A DNA stretch of 64,000 bases, taken from positions 605,817-669,816 of the forward strand of contig CAVXBV010000007.1 in the NCBI GenBank assembly GCA_963760125.1. The letters are read 5' to 3'. Made by a program: the position numbers and the translations under genes. This DNA comes from RYN-111 sp963760125 (GTDB lineage Bacteria > Actinomycetota > Actinomycetes > Mycobacteriales > SCTD01). This document shows positions 24,110 through 33,046 of this stretch, in pieces. How positions within the stretch are numbered: the stretch's first letter is position 1; every line of letters starts with the position of its first letter. The notes under the pieces were generated by a model, which worked only from the letters and a program-made list of their open reading frames with translations, was not told where the DNA came from and ran no database searches.

Positions 24110-25109
24110 GCGGTGGCACGCGCTCGTCGTAGCCGTCGAAGCCCTCGCCCACCATGGCGCCGAACTTCACCCGCATGGCGATGCCGGCGCAGACGACGGC
24201 GAGCTTGAAGAAGCCGAAGGCGACGTACCAGGGCAGGTCGGTGACGTCGAGGCCGCTGCGGTCGGCGTACCCGACCGCGACCTGCTCGCGGGTCAGGAAC
24301 CCCGGAAGGGACGTCACGGCACCGACCGGGGCGCCGCCCTTGCGCATGTCGGAGTCCGACTCCTGCGCCCAGTAGACGAGCAGGATCCCGAGGTCGGCCA
24401 GCGGGTCCCCGAGCGTCGACATCTCCCAGTCGAGGACGGCGTTGATCCGGCCCACCTCGGTCGGGTGAAGCATGGTGTTGTCGAGCCGGTAGTCACCGTG
24501 CACCACGGCATGGCGCTGGGTGGCCGGCATCGATGCCGCCAGGTCGGCCGCGAGCCGGTCCACCTGGTCCAGGCCCTCGATGCGGGTGGCATCCCACTGC
24601 TTGCCCCAGCGCGTCACCTGGCGCGAGAGGTAGCCCTCGGGGCGGCCGAACTCCCCGAGGCCGGCGGCGAGGTAGTCCACGGTGTGCAGCCGGGCGAGGA
24701 CGTCGACGAGGCCGTTGCTGAGCCGCTCCCGTTCGGCAGGGGACTCGGCGTACCCCGCGGGGAGGGCGTCCGTCACGATGTGACCCTCGACCCGCTCCAT
24801 GACGTAGAACCGCTGGCCCAACACCTCGGGGTCGTCGCAGAAGTGCAGCATCCGCGGGACGGGGACCTCCGTCGAGCCGAGACCGGCCATGACGGTGTAC
24901 TCCCGGCGCATGTCGTGCGCCGTGGGCAGGATCTGACCCAACGGTGGCCGTCGCAGGACGAGCGATCCGGCAGGGGAGTCGACCCGGTAGGTCAGGTTGC
25001 TCTTGCCCCCGGCGATGAGGGTGATCTCGGGGCTCTGCCAGGCGGGGTCGCCGAGGGCACCCACCAGGTAGGGCCCGACGACAGCGGGGTCGGCTCCAGC
25101 GACAGTCAT
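24063..25109 (-). CDS. APH-family phosphotransferase (acyl-CoA dehydrogenase-associated type)
   Basis: A 348-residue kinase-fold protein. The P-loop region is GGKSNLTYRVDSPAGSLVLRR, the catalytic loop is VVHGDYRLDNTMLHP with the Asp and Asn, and the metal Asp is in AVLDWEMSTLGDP. This branch (ACAD10/FadE36-like) is usually linked to fatty acid degradation rather than antibiotic resistance; the exact substrate is unknown. ATG 25109 begins the gene; the frame open beyond it overlaps the divergent penicillin-binding protein. It converges with the DoxX-like gene, overlapping it by 47 bp. Confidence 0.87.
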   Translation of the reverse strand: MTVAGADPAVVGPYLVGALGDPAWQSPEITLIAGGKSNLTYRVDSPAGSLVLRRPPLGQILPTAHDMRREYTVMAGLGSTEVPVPRMLHFCDDPEVLGQRFYVMERVEGHIVTDALPAGYAESPAERERLSNGLVDVLARLHTVDYLAAGLGEFGRPEGYLSRQVTRWGKQWDATRIEGLDQVDRLAADLAASMPATQRHAVVHGDYRLDNTMLHPTEVGRINAVLDWEMSTLGDPLADLGILLVYWAQESDSDMRKGGAPVGAVTSLPGFLTREQVAVGYADRSGLDVTDLPWYVAFGFFKLAVVCAGIAMRVKFGAMVGEGFDGYDERVPPLIEIGRATLSDGRLY

Positions 25110-25152
25110 GCGCTGCAACCTAACCGCGCGGCCACCGGGCAGGATGGGGCAG

Positions 25153-26706
25153 GTGAAGAAGTGGGTCGCGCTCGTGACGGCGCTGGTGGTGCTCGGGGCG
25201 GCGGGCACCCTCGTGGTCCGGCACCGGATGGAGCAGGCGCGCGAACGGGACCGCGCCGAGGCGCTGGGTGTCGCGACGCGCTTCCTGGCCGCCTGGCAGA
25301 GCGGCGAGTACGCCGCCATGGGTGCCCTCACAGCGCGCGACCCCGACGCCGGCGACTCCTTCGGCAACCTGCGGGAGCGGCTGGGGATCACGGCGATCGC
25401 CGTGACTCCCGGCCGGCTCAACGGCGACGTGGTGCCGTACACCGCGACGGCCACGTTGCGCGGCCTGGGTGAGCTGACCTGGTCCTCGGACGTCCTGACC
25501 ACCAAGACCAGCAAGGGCAGGCGAGTCGCCTTCCGGTCAGCCACCGTCTACCCAGGACTGCTCAACGGGCAGGTGCTCGACCGCTCCGAGCCGCTGGTCT
25601 CTCAAGGTGAGCTGACCGACCGGACGGGACGACCGATCCGCGCGGCGAGTCCTGACCTGGCGGCGAACGTCCTTGGCCGACAGGGAAAGGACCCGACGGG
25701 TCTCGAACGCCTCTACGCCGACCGGCTCACCGGGACCAGCGGGGGGCGCGTCCAGGTCGTGGAGCGGGGGAGCGACCGGGTCGTGCGGGTGGTCAAGGAG
25801 TTCCCGCCCAAGCCCGCGGCTCCGGTGCGGACGACGCTCGACCTCGACGTCCAGCAGGCCGGCGAGCGGGCACTCGCTGAGGTGACGGGACCGGCAGCCC
25901 TCGTCGCGATCGACACCAAGACCGGTGAGGTGCGGGCGATCGTCAACCACCCCGTCGTGGGCGTCCCCACCGCCCTGCGCAGCGAGGCGCCGGGGTCGAC
26001 CTTCAAGGTCGTCATCGCTGCCGCAGCCCTCACGAACGGCCTGAAGCCGGAGACGGTGATCGACTGCCCCGAGCAGGTCGTGTTCGGAGGGAAGGCGTTC
26101 CGCAACGACGAGCCGATGCCGTTCAAGATGACGTTCGAGCAGGCCTTTGCCCGGTCGTGCAACACCGCGTTCCTCACCCTCGCCGACGGCTTCGCCAAGG
26201 GGACGGCGACGAAGACCGCGGCGCTGTTCGGCTTCGGACGTGGCGATCTGCTCCCCATCGGAGGGGAGGGCGGTGAGGTCCCCCCTCCGGCCACGACGTC
26301 CGAGGCGTACGCCGACATCCTCGGACAGGGACGGGTGGAAGCCTCGCCGCTGCTGCTCGCGAGCATGTCGGCCGCCGTCGCCTCCGGGGTGTGGCGGCAA
26401 CCGCACCTCGTGGCCGGCGCGGCGCCGTCCAACGTCGTGACGTCACGGATCCTGCCGGACCTGCGTCGGCTGATGCGCGCCGTCGTGACGAGCGGCACGG
26501 CGGCGGGAGCCGGCCTTCCCCCCGGGACCGCGGGCAAGACAGGGACAGCGCAGTACGGCACGACCCTCCCGCTGCCCACGCACGCCTGGTTCACCGGGTA
26601 CCAGGGCGATCTGGCGTTCTGCGTCTACGTGCAGGACGGAGCCTCCGGGGGGCGGGTCGCGGCTCCGCTCGCCGCCAGCTTCCTGCGGGCGCTCCCGGGT
26701 GCCTGA
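25153..26706 (+). CDS. Penicillin-binding protein with NTF2-like N-terminal domain
   Basis: A 517-residue peptidoglycan transpeptidase. A signal anchor (residues 5-22) precedes an NTF2-like (MecA_N-type) domain about 35-145 starting FLAAWQSGEYAAM, then a dimerisation region to about 235. The transpeptidase domain has S-x-x-K in GSTFK (Ser 282), S-x-N in SCN (335) and KTG (462). It acts outside the membrane. The GTG start VKKWVALV is favoured over upstream in-frame codons because it places the anchor at the N-terminus. Its stop lies inside the zapE gene (8-bp overlap), hinting at a link to cell division. Confidence 0.9.
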   Translation: MKKWVALVTALVVLGAAGTLVVRHRMEQARERDRAEALGVATRFLAAWQSGEYAAMGALTARDPDAGDSFGNLRERLGITAIAVTPGRLNGDVVPYTATATLRGLGELTWSSDVLTTKTSKGRRVAFRSATVYPGLLNGQVLDRSEPLVSQGELTDRTGRPIRAASPDLAANVLGRQGKDPTGLERLYADRLTGTSGGRVQVVERGSDRVVRVVKEFPPKPAAPVRTTLDLDVQQAGERALAEVTGPAALVAIDTKTGEVRAIVNHPVVGVPTALRSEAPGSTFKVVIAAAALTNGLKPETVIDCPEQVVFGGKAFRNDEPMPFKMTFEQAFARSCNTAFLTLADGFAKGTATKTAALFGFGRGDLLPIGGEGGEVPPPATTSEAYADILGQGRVEASPLLLASMSAAVASGVWRQPHLVAGAAPSNVVTSRILPDLRRLMRAVVTSGTAAGAGLPPGTAGKTGTAQYGTTLPLPTHAWFTGYQGDLAFCVYVQDGASGGRVAAPLAASFLRALPGA

Positions 26707-27688
26707 CCTGCGAGGGGCTACCCGCCTCGTGGACCGTGAGCCGATCGTGCTCCCCGGCAGCCTCGTCGACGCGCTGGTACCCCCACCGGCCTTCGAGGGG
26801 GCGCGGTTCGCGACGTACCGCCCTGATCCGACGCAGCCGAGCCAGGCGGCCGCCGCGGCTGCCCTGGCGGCCTTCGCCGCACCGCCGACGCGCCCACGGT
26901 TCGGTCGACGGGTGGCCGCCGCCCCGCCGGGGGTGTACCTCGACGGCGGCTTCGGGGTCGGCAAGACCCACCTGCTGGCCTCGCTCTGGCACGCCGCTGA
27001 CGGACCCAAGGCCTACGCCACCTTCGTGGAGCTCACCCACCTGGTCGGTGCGCTCGGCTTCGCGGAGACCGTCGTGGCGCTGCGCGGGCACCGGCTGCTG
27101 TGCATCGACGAGTTCGAGCTCGACGACCCTGGCGACACCGTCCTGATCAGCTCCCTGCTCGGTCGACTGGTCGACGCCGGCGTTCGGCTGGCCTGCACGT
27201 CGAACACACTGCCCGGGTCGCTGGGCGAGGGTCGGTTTGCCGCGGCCGACTTCCTGCGCGAGATCCAGGGACTCGCGGCCCACTTCACGCCGTACCGCGT
27301 GACAGGCGAGGACTACCGCCACCGTGGGCTCCCGCCGGCCCCCCAGCCACTGGCCCGCGAGGCCCTCACCGACCTGCAGCGCGAGGGTGCCTCGTGCGAC
27401 GGCTTCGAGGCCCTCCTCGAGCACCTGGCCCGGCTGCACCCCAGCCGGTACGGCGCGCTGCTGGCCGGTCTCGACCTCGTGCTGCTCGACCGGGTCGTGC
27501 CGGTCAGCGACCACGCCGCGGCGCTGCGCCTCGTGGTGCTCGTGGACCGCCTGTACGACCGGGACCTCAGGGTGGCCTCGTCCGGCGTGCCGCTGGACCA
27601 GGTGTTCACCCGCGAGCTCCTCGAGAGCGGCTACCGCAAGAAGTACCTGAGGGCGACGAGCCGTCTCACCGCTCTCGCTCGGCAGTGA
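26699..27688 (+). CDS. zapE: Cell division protein ZapE (AFG1-like ATPase)
   Basis: A 329-residue P-loop ATPase. Walker A is GGFGVGKTHLLA, Walker B LLCIDEFELDD, and the sensor-like segment CTSNTLPGSLGEGRF is typical of AFG1/ZapE. In proteobacteria ZapE destabilises FtsZ rings; in actinobacteria the role is less clear. FLREIQGLAAHFTPYRVTGEDYRHR is also family-typical. It starts with GTG 8 bp before the end of the penicillin-binding protein gene, so the two are co-transcribed. Length is normal. Confidence 0.9.
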   Translation: MPDLRGATRLVDREPIVLPGSLVDALVPPPAFEGARFATYRPDPTQPSQAAAAAALAAFAAPPTRPRFGRRVAAAPPGVYLDGGFGVGKTHLLASLWHAADGPKAYATFVELTHLVGALGFAETVVALRGHRLLCIDEFELDDPGDTVLISSLLGRLVDAGVRLACTSNTLPGSLGEGRFAAADFLREIQGLAAHFTPYRVTGEDYRHRGLPPAPQPLAREALTDLQREGASCDGFEALLEHLARLHPSRYGALLAGLDLVLLDRVVPVSDHAAALRLVVLVDRLYDRDLRVASSGVPLDQVFTRELLESGYRKKYLRATSRLTALARQ

Positions 27689-27737
27689 ACCGCTGAGCCT
27701 TGGGCTGCGTAGGCACTCCTGAGGAAAGGGAGTCCGG

Positions 27738-28310
27738 ATGGCGGTGCTCGGTCGCGGGTCGGTCTCCTTGACGAGCCCACGCGCGCCGTCCCTCGCTGAC
27801 GAGGAAGGCCTGCGCGCGGCGTACGACGCCCACGGGGCCGAGCTCTACCGGTTCGTGCTCCGGGGGCTGGCGGACCCGATGACGGCCCAGGACGTCGTGC
27901 AGGAGACCTTCCTGCGGGCGTGGCGCGCCGCGGACCGGTTCGACCCCGAGTTGGCCAGCCTGCGGGTGTGGCTGTTCGCCATCGCGCGCAACGCGATGAT
28001 CGACCAGGTCCGCACGTCAGGCGCGCGGCCGTGGCAGCGCAACCTGGTCGACCCGGTGACGGCCGAGGCCGTCGGCAGCGCGGTCGACGACGGCACCGAG
28101 GCCCTTCTCCGTTCCTGGGTCGTCGAGGAGGCGCTCCAGCGGCTGTCGGTCGAGCACCGGTCAGCGATCGTCGAGACGCACCTGCGGGGACGCCCCTACG
28201 CGGAGGTGGCCGCCGATCAGGGCGTGGCCGTCGGTACCTTGCGCACCCGGGTTTTCTACGGACTCAAGGCGCTGCGCATCGCCATGGACGAGATGGGGGT
28301 GACCCCGTGA
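27738..28310 (+). CDS. ECF sigma factor
   Basis: A 190-residue sigma-70 family factor with region 2 (YRFVLRGLADPMTAQDVVQETFLRAWRAA split around the helix) and region 4 (LSVEHRSAIVETHLRG, then AVGTLRTRVFYGLKALR). ATG 27738 follows AAAGGGAG at 5 bp. The stop overlaps the GTG of an anti-sigma gene by 4 bp, the standard cotranscribed pair. No preceding autoregulatory promoter could be assigned with confidence in the 49-bp gap after zapE. It belongs to the SigK/SigL-like part of the ECF family by appearance. Confidence 0.92.
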   Translation: MAVLGRGSVSLTSPRAPSLADEEGLRAAYDAHGAELYRFVLRGLADPMTAQDVVQETFLRAWRAADRFDPELASLRVWLFAIARNAMIDQVRTSGARPWQRNLVDPVTAEAVGSAVDDGTEALLRSWVVEEALQRLSVEHRSAIVETHLRGRPYAEVAADQGVAVGTLRTRVFYGLKALRIAMDEMGVTP

Positions 28311-29062
28311 CACCGGACGAGTCGCAGGCCGCCCAGCACCGTGAGCTGCGCGAGTTGCTCGGTGCGTTCCTGCTCGGTGGACTCGACCGGGACGAACGCG
28401 TGTCCGTGCAGGCTCACCTCGACGGGTGCACCGCCTGTCGCGCCGAGCTCACCGAGCTGGCTGACCTGGTCCCGGCGCTGCGGGCGGTCGACCCGGCGCG
28501 TCTCGGCGACCCCGTCGTGGCGCCTGCCGCCGACCTGGGCGCACGCATCGTGGCGGCGGTGACCGCGGAGCGGCAGCTGCGGGACCGCAGGGTGCGGCTC
28601 GTCTCTCGCCGCCGAGCGTTGACCACGACGATGGGTGCCGCGGCCGCGGTGGCGCTGGTTCTCGCTCTCGGTATCGGCGTCGGACGGCAGAGCATCGACG
28701 CCCCAGCAGCCCTTCCCCAGCCCACGGCCACGGCCGTCATCCCCATGGAGCCGATCTCCCTGCGCAGCGATGTCCCCGGAGTCACCGTCGACAAGGCGGT
28801 CCTCATCCCGCACACCTGGGGCATCGAGGTCCGGTTCGTGGGCACCGGCTTCCTGCAGGGCGCCGACTACTCAGCCTGGGTCGTCGACCGCACCGGTGGC
28901 CGGACGCAGGCGGGGACCTTCGTGGGGGTGGGGCCCAAGACCCTGACGTGCAACCTGCAGTCGGCGCTGCTGCGCCGGGACGCCACGGAGTTCCTCGTCG
29001 TCGACACCCGGGGTCGCGTCGTGCTGGACGCCACCTTGCCGGCGACGCCGCTCAGCGGTTGA
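28307..29062 (+). CDS. Anti-sigma factor with zinc-binding domain and C-terminal RskA-like region
   Basis: A 251-residue membrane protein. The N-terminal anti-sigma domain holds the HxxxCxxC zinc motif HLDGCTACRAEL (residues about 36-47). A single membrane segment lies at about 106-124 (TTTMGAAAAVALVLALGIG), and an extracytoplasmic domain follows with WVVDRTGGRTQAGTF. This is the ZAS/RskA layout, where proteolysis of the anti-sigma factor frees the sigma factor at 27738-28310. The start is the GTG overlapping the sigma stop. Its 3' end overlaps the opposing PLC-like gene by 11 bp. Confidence 0.88.
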   Translation: MTPDESQAAQHRELRELLGAFLLGGLDRDERVSVQAHLDGCTACRAELTELADLVPALRAVDPARLGDPVVAPAADLGARIVAAVTAERQLRDRRVRLVSRRRALTTTMGAAAAVALVLALGIGVGRQSIDAPAALPQPTATAVIPMEPISLRSDVPGVTVDKAVLIPHTWGIEVRFVGTGFLQGADYSAWVVDRTGGRTQAGTFVGVGPKTLTCNLQSALLRRDATEFLVVDTRGRVVLDATLPATPLSG

Positions 29063-31160
29063 GCCGGTTCACGGTGTCCAACGGTTGACCGATCTGCGCG
29101 AAGTCGACGGCCACGAAGGTCGGGTGCATGCCGCGCTCCTCCGTGCACCGCAGCGACCGGGACAGGAGCGCCGCCTTGCGGTTGATGGCGTAGGCCTCCG
29201 CGCGGCTGGGTGCGGGCGTCGACACCCAGTTGTTGAGCAGGAACAGCGATCCCGTCACGAGTCCTCGTGCTGGCCGGCAGCTCAGGGCGGCTGCTGAGTC
29301 GGCTTGGTAGGGCGTCTCGGCGGCGTAGTCGTAGAAATTGCGCAGCCAGCCCTCGTCCAAGTCGCCGCGCTCCGTGAACGCGACCAGTCGCTTCCCGGTC
29401 CGCACCATGGACCCGAGAGTCGGCCAGGGCGCACCGCCTGTCGGCGGGGTCGCCGCGAACGCGTCCAGCCCGGCGGCGTCCAGGACGCGTCGGACGTCCT
29501 CCACCGTGACGTGGTCCTCGAGGATCAACGTGACCACAGCATCCCGGTGGCTGCGCAGCCAGTCCCGTACCCGCTTGAGCTCGGTCACGGCGTCCCGGGC
29601 GCCGAGCTGGCACACGACGTGGCACAGCCACACACCTTCCCTCGGCGCGAAGGAGTCCGCGAGCGGCGCCAGGCTGGTGCGTGCGGCGGGAGACAGCCGG
29701 GACAGGTACGCCTCCACCTCTGACGGCGTCGTCCAGTAGTGCAGGTCGAGCATCAGTCCGCGCACGCCACCGTCGAGCTGACGTACGAGATCGACGTCCT
29801 GTCCGGCGCTGAAGAACCCCTCGTCGCTGGAGGCCATGGCGTTGTGGCTCGTCAGGTACGTGACCTCGCCGTACGTCCGCTGGCACAGCTCGTGCGCGCT
29901 GTTGCAGGTCGGGGGAGGCAGAACGGGCGCCTGGGCGAGCCCGAACACGAGCACGGTGGCCAGCGCCGCGAAGGCGAGCGACGGGGCCGCCTGGGTGGCG
30001 CTGTGCCGACGGGCACTGCGTCGGGCCCAGGCGACGACGGCGCAGGCCAGCGCGGCGAGGAGCACGACGGCCACCAGCCGCAGGTAGGTGCCCACCACGG
30101 CGCCTCGCAGCTCGGTGTCCACGTCGCGCACCAGACCGACCGCCGTAGGAGGCAGTCCCGAGCCGCGGGTCAGGCGCGCCAGCGGGTCGGTGACGGTCCC
30201 CTCGACGAGGCGACCGGTCACGAGGGCCGCGACGCCGCCGGCGCCCAGACTCAGGGCCAGTGACCGCCAGACGCCGCCGCGCCGAAGCAGGAGTAGGGCG
30301 AGGGCGAGGCCCAGGCTCAGGATGCCCAGCACGGTGAGCCAGCGCAGCCCCAGCGGGACGAACGACCGGCTCAGGGACAGCGACGTGCCGGTCGAGGTGT
30401 CGGTGCGCAATGGCTGCCGCGCTGCGTCGACCAGGCCGGTGATGTTGCGGTTCACCCGCTCGAGCAGCCCCGGGTCGTCCTGCAGGTACGACGGGACGAC
30501 GAGGGCGAGGGCCGAGTTGAGGTCACCCGCGGCCAGGGCGGCGACGACCAGCGGCCGGACGTCGGAGTCCGGGGGGAGGGCGGCCGTGAGCAGGGCGGTG
30601 ACGCCAGGCGCGAGGCGGGCGGGGAGGGGCAGGTCGGGCAGGCTCAGTGGGAGCGCGCCGGCCTGGACCTCGCCGAGCATCCGGTCGACCGCCGCGCCGA
30701 AACCGGCCAGGGTCTGCTGAGTGACGGGGCGCCCTGCGGCCACCAGCCCGGGAGCAAGGTCGTGCACGAGGGCGACGACGTGCTCGATGATCGGCTGGAG
30801 GACCTGCAGGACGGCCAGCGCCTCGCGGTCGCCGAGCACGTAGTCGACGTAGCCGTCGAGGGCTCGGTTGACAACCTGCTCCACAACCTCCGGTGGCACG
30901 AGGAGCCGCAGGTTGGCCGTCACGTAGGTCGCGTCCACGGGGACGTCCCGCAGGGCCTCGCGGATGAGCTTCTGCGTCCCGGGAGCCGGGAGCACCTCGG
31001 TGTAGAGGCGCTCGTAGGCGTCTGTCTTGGCCACGACACGGTTGTCGAAGTCGCGGTCCAGCAGGGTGAGCCGGGTCGTGGAGGTGAGGACCAGGAGGAC
31101 CACGCCGAGGCAGGTCAGCAGCAGCGGGAGGACCTCCCGTCGTACCGCTGCCCGTCGCAT
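29052..31160 (-). CDS. Polytopic membrane protein with C-terminal PI-PLC-like domain
   Basis: A 702-residue protein. Residues about 12-30 form a first membrane helix, a large outside helical domain (about 35-255) follows, then three or four membrane segments (about 265-390). The C-terminal half is a phosphatidylinositol-specific phospholipase C X-like domain: SHNAMASSDEGFF with the first His, GVRGLMLDLHYW, then LCHVVCQLG with the second His. LLNNWVSTPAP and VAVDFAQIGQP complete the domain. Catalytic His residues appear kept. The enzyme domain should face outward. It follows the MoxR-DUF58-VWA genes (24 bp gap). The fusion of an N-terminal membrane region with PLC is unusual; its substrate is unknown. 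Confidence 0.8.
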   Translation of the reverse strand: MRRAAVRREVLPLLLTCLGVVLLVLTSTTRLTLLDRDFDNRVVAKTDAYERLYTEVLPAPGTQKLIREALRDVPVDATYVTANLRLLVPPEVVEQVVNRALDGYVDYVLGDREALAVLQVLQPIIEHVVALVHDLAPGLVAAGRPVTQQTLAGFGAAVDRMLGEVQAGALPLSLPDLPLPARLAPGVTALLTAALPPDSDVRPLVVAALAAGDLNSALALVVPSYLQDDPGLLERVNRNITGLVDAARQPLRTDTSTGTSLSLSRSFVPLGLRWLTVLGILSLGLALALLLLRRGGVWRSLALSLGAGGVAALVTGRLVEGTVTDPLARLTRGSGLPPTAVGLVRDVDTELRGAVVGTYLRLVAVVLLAALACAVVAWARRSARRHSATQAAPSLAFAALATVLVFGLAQAPVLPPPTCNSAHELCQRTYGEVTYLTSHNAMASSDEGFFSAGQDVDLVRQLDGGVRGLMLDLHYWTTPSEVEAYLSRLSPAARTSLAPLADSFAPREGVWLCHVVCQLGARDAVTELKRVRDWLRSHRDAVVTLILEDHVTVEDVRRVLDAAGLDAFAATPPTGGAPWPTLGSMVRTGKRLVAFTERGDLDEGWLRNFYDYAAETPYQADSAAALSCRPARGLVTGSLFLLNNWVSTPAPSRAEAYAINRKAALLSRSLRCTEERGMHPTFVAVDFAQIGQPLDTVNRLNR

Positions 31161-31184
31161 GCCTCCATCGTGCCCTGCTCAGGG

Positions 31185-32138
31185 TCAGGGTAGGACGCGG
31201 AACCAGATCAGGGAGGCCCCGGCAGCCGCCAGGGCGAGAACCAGACCCAGCCCGGTGAGCGCAGAGGTGAGCTCCCGCCGCTGGGTGGTGGTGCCGACGT
31301 CCGTGGCGATGTCCTGGTAGACGTCTCCGAGCTGGTCCTTGCTCAGAGCGGTGTAGCTGGTCCCGCCGGTGGCCTCAGCGAGAGCGGCCAAGGCGGCCGT
31401 GTCCACCGGGACCGCGATCTGCTGACCGCGCAGGCTGACCACCCCCTCCTGTGTGCCATAGGCGATCGTGCTGACCGGGATCTGGGCGTTGGCGGCGAGC
31501 TCAGCGCCGGTCTCGACGCTCTGCCCTGTGGTGTTGGACCCGTCGGACAGCAGGACGACGCGAGCCGGGGCGGTGGAGCCTTGGGCGCTGACGCCCTCGG
31601 CGGCCTGGACGCTGGCAGCCACGGCGTCGCCGATGGCCGTGCCGCCACCTATCTGCAGGTTCTGGATCGCCGTCACCACCGCCTCGTGGTCCTGCGTGGG
31701 CGTGGCTGCCACCCCCGCCGAGCTGGAGAACGACACCAGCCCCACCGCGAACGTGGCGGGCAGCCCGCGGACGAAGGCGGCAGCAGCGACCTTGGCCGCC
31801 TCGATGCGGGACGGCGAGACGTCGGAGGCCTCCATCGAGCCGGAGACGTCCAGCGCCACGATCAGGGTGGCCTGGGCGCGGGGGACACGGACGTCGGCGG
31901 ACGGTCGCGCGAACCCCGTCGTCAGCGCCACCATGGTCAGCAGCAGCAGCGCGGCGGGCAGGTGACGGCGCCAGCCGGGTCGCCGGGGCATGACGGAGGC
32001 CAGCAGGTCCACGTCCGAGAACCGCGTCTCGTACGTCGAGCGGCGGCGTTGCAGGAGCAGGTAGGTGACGCCAAGGGCAAGCACGGCGAGCAGGAGCAGC
32101 AGGCGCCAGGGGGCGGCAAAGGAGAGGTTGCTGGGCAT
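31185..32138 (-). CDS. VWA-domain membrane protein (BatA-like)
   Basis: A 317-residue protein with N-terminal membrane helices (residues about 10-28 and 56-72), a von Willebrand A domain (about 88-285) and a C-terminal helix (about 293-313). The MIDAS motif DVSGSMEASD is complete, with TAIGDA and LLSDGSN as the further metal loops. It belongs to the MoxR-associated BatA/B group, probably a metal-dependent adaptor in envelope stress or protein maturation. Its ATG overlaps the DUF58 stop by 1 bp and it is the third gene after moxR. Confidence 0.88.
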   Translation of the reverse strand: MPSNLSFAAPWRLLLLLAVLALGVTYLLLQRRRSTYETRFSDVDLLASVMPRRPGWRRHLPAALLLLTMVALTTGFARPSADVRVPRAQATLIVALDVSGSMEASDVSPSRIEAAKVAAAAFVRGLPATFAVGLVSFSSSAGVAATPTQDHEAVVTAIQNLQIGGGTAIGDAVAASVQAAEGVSAQGSTAPARVVLLSDGSNTTGQSVETGAELAANAQIPVSTIAYGTQEGVVSLRGQQIAVPVDTAALAALAEATGGTSYTALSKDQLGDVYQDIATDVGTTTQRRELTSALTGLGLVLALAAAGASLIWFRVLP

Positions 32139-33046
32139 CAGGCACCCGCCACGCGGCGGGCTGCGCGCGCACGACGACGAAGTGCCAGGAACGCCGTCAG
32201 GTCGCGCAGCCAGTCGCCGTCGGTCGAGAGCGGGAGGTGGCCGGCGCCGGCCCGACGTACGGCCGCAGCGAGGTCACGGTGCCGCACTGCCGCAGCCTCC
32301 GCGTAGCGCTCGCGCAGCCGACGACTCCCGGTCGGGACGTCGAGGGTCCGTCCGCTCTCGGGGTCGACGACCCGCAGCATCCCGACGTGCGGGAGGGACA
32401 GCTCTCCGGGGTCGTGCACCTGGACGACGACGACGTCGTGACGACGGGCCAGGCGCGTGAGCGGCTGCTCCCACGACCGCTCACCGAGCAGGTCGGACAC
32501 CACCACCACCAGACCACGACGAGGGAGCGGGACCGCCGCGAGGGCCTCCGCGAGCGGCGGTGCCGAGCCCTCGCCCACGTCGACGCCGTCGAGGACGGAC
32601 AGCAGGTGCGGGGCGGCGAGGCGCGAGCCGCGAGGGGGCAACCGGCGGACACCATCGCAGGTGAGCAGCACGGCACCGAGCCGGTCGCCAGGACCGGACG
32701 ACAGGTGGGCGAACGCGGCAGTCGCCGTCAGGGCCAGGGTCCGCTTGTCCTGCACCCGCGTGCCGAACGACATGGACGGGGTGAGGTCGACGACCAGGGT
32801 GGTCTCGAGCTCCCGCTGGGGCGTCGTGGTGCGCACGTGGGGATCGCCGGTGCGGGCGAGGACGGCCCAGTCCATCCGGCGGACGTCGTCGCCAGGCTGG
32901 TAGGAGCGCGCCTCCGCGAGATCTCCACCGGTGCCCTGGTGGATGCCCAGGTGCTCACCGTGCATCACCCCGTCGACCTTGTGCGCCACCTCGAGCAGCA
33001 GGCGTCGGGCGGGGGCGCCGCGGGTCAGGAGAGCACCGACGGTCAT
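32138..33046 (-). CDS. DUF58 domain protein
   Basis: A 302-residue soluble protein with the DUF58 core YQPGDDVRRMDWAVLARTGDP (interrupted here for length, residues about 52-72) and ELETTLVVDLTPSMSFG, a VWA-like segment with a partial MIDAS. DUF58 proteins are the constant partners of MoxR ATPases. The GTG start sits in a 4-bp overlap with the moxR stop, and its own stop shares a base with the VWA start. The C-terminus is Arg-rich. Exact molecular role unknown. Confidence 0.85.
   Translation of the reverse strand: MTVGALLTRGAPARRLLLEVAHKVDGVMHGEHLGIHQGTGGDLAEARSYQPGDDVRRMDWAVLARTGDPHVRTTTPQRELETTLVVDLTPSMSFGTRVQDKRTLALTATAAFAHLSSGPGDRLGAVLLTCDGVRRLPPRGSRLAAPHLLSVLDGVDVGEGSAPPLAEALAAVPLPRRGLVVVVSDLLGERSWEQPLTRLARRHDVVVVQVHDPGELSLPHVGMLRVVDPESGRTLDVPTGSRRLRERYAEAAAVRHRDLAAAVRRAGAGHLPLSTDGDWLRDLTAFLALRRRARAARRVAGA

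Noticed and set aside
24063..25109. Aminoglycoside resistance kinase
   Set aside because: The sequence belongs to the ACAD10/FadE36-like APH branch, which is linked to lipid metabolism rather than antibiotics.
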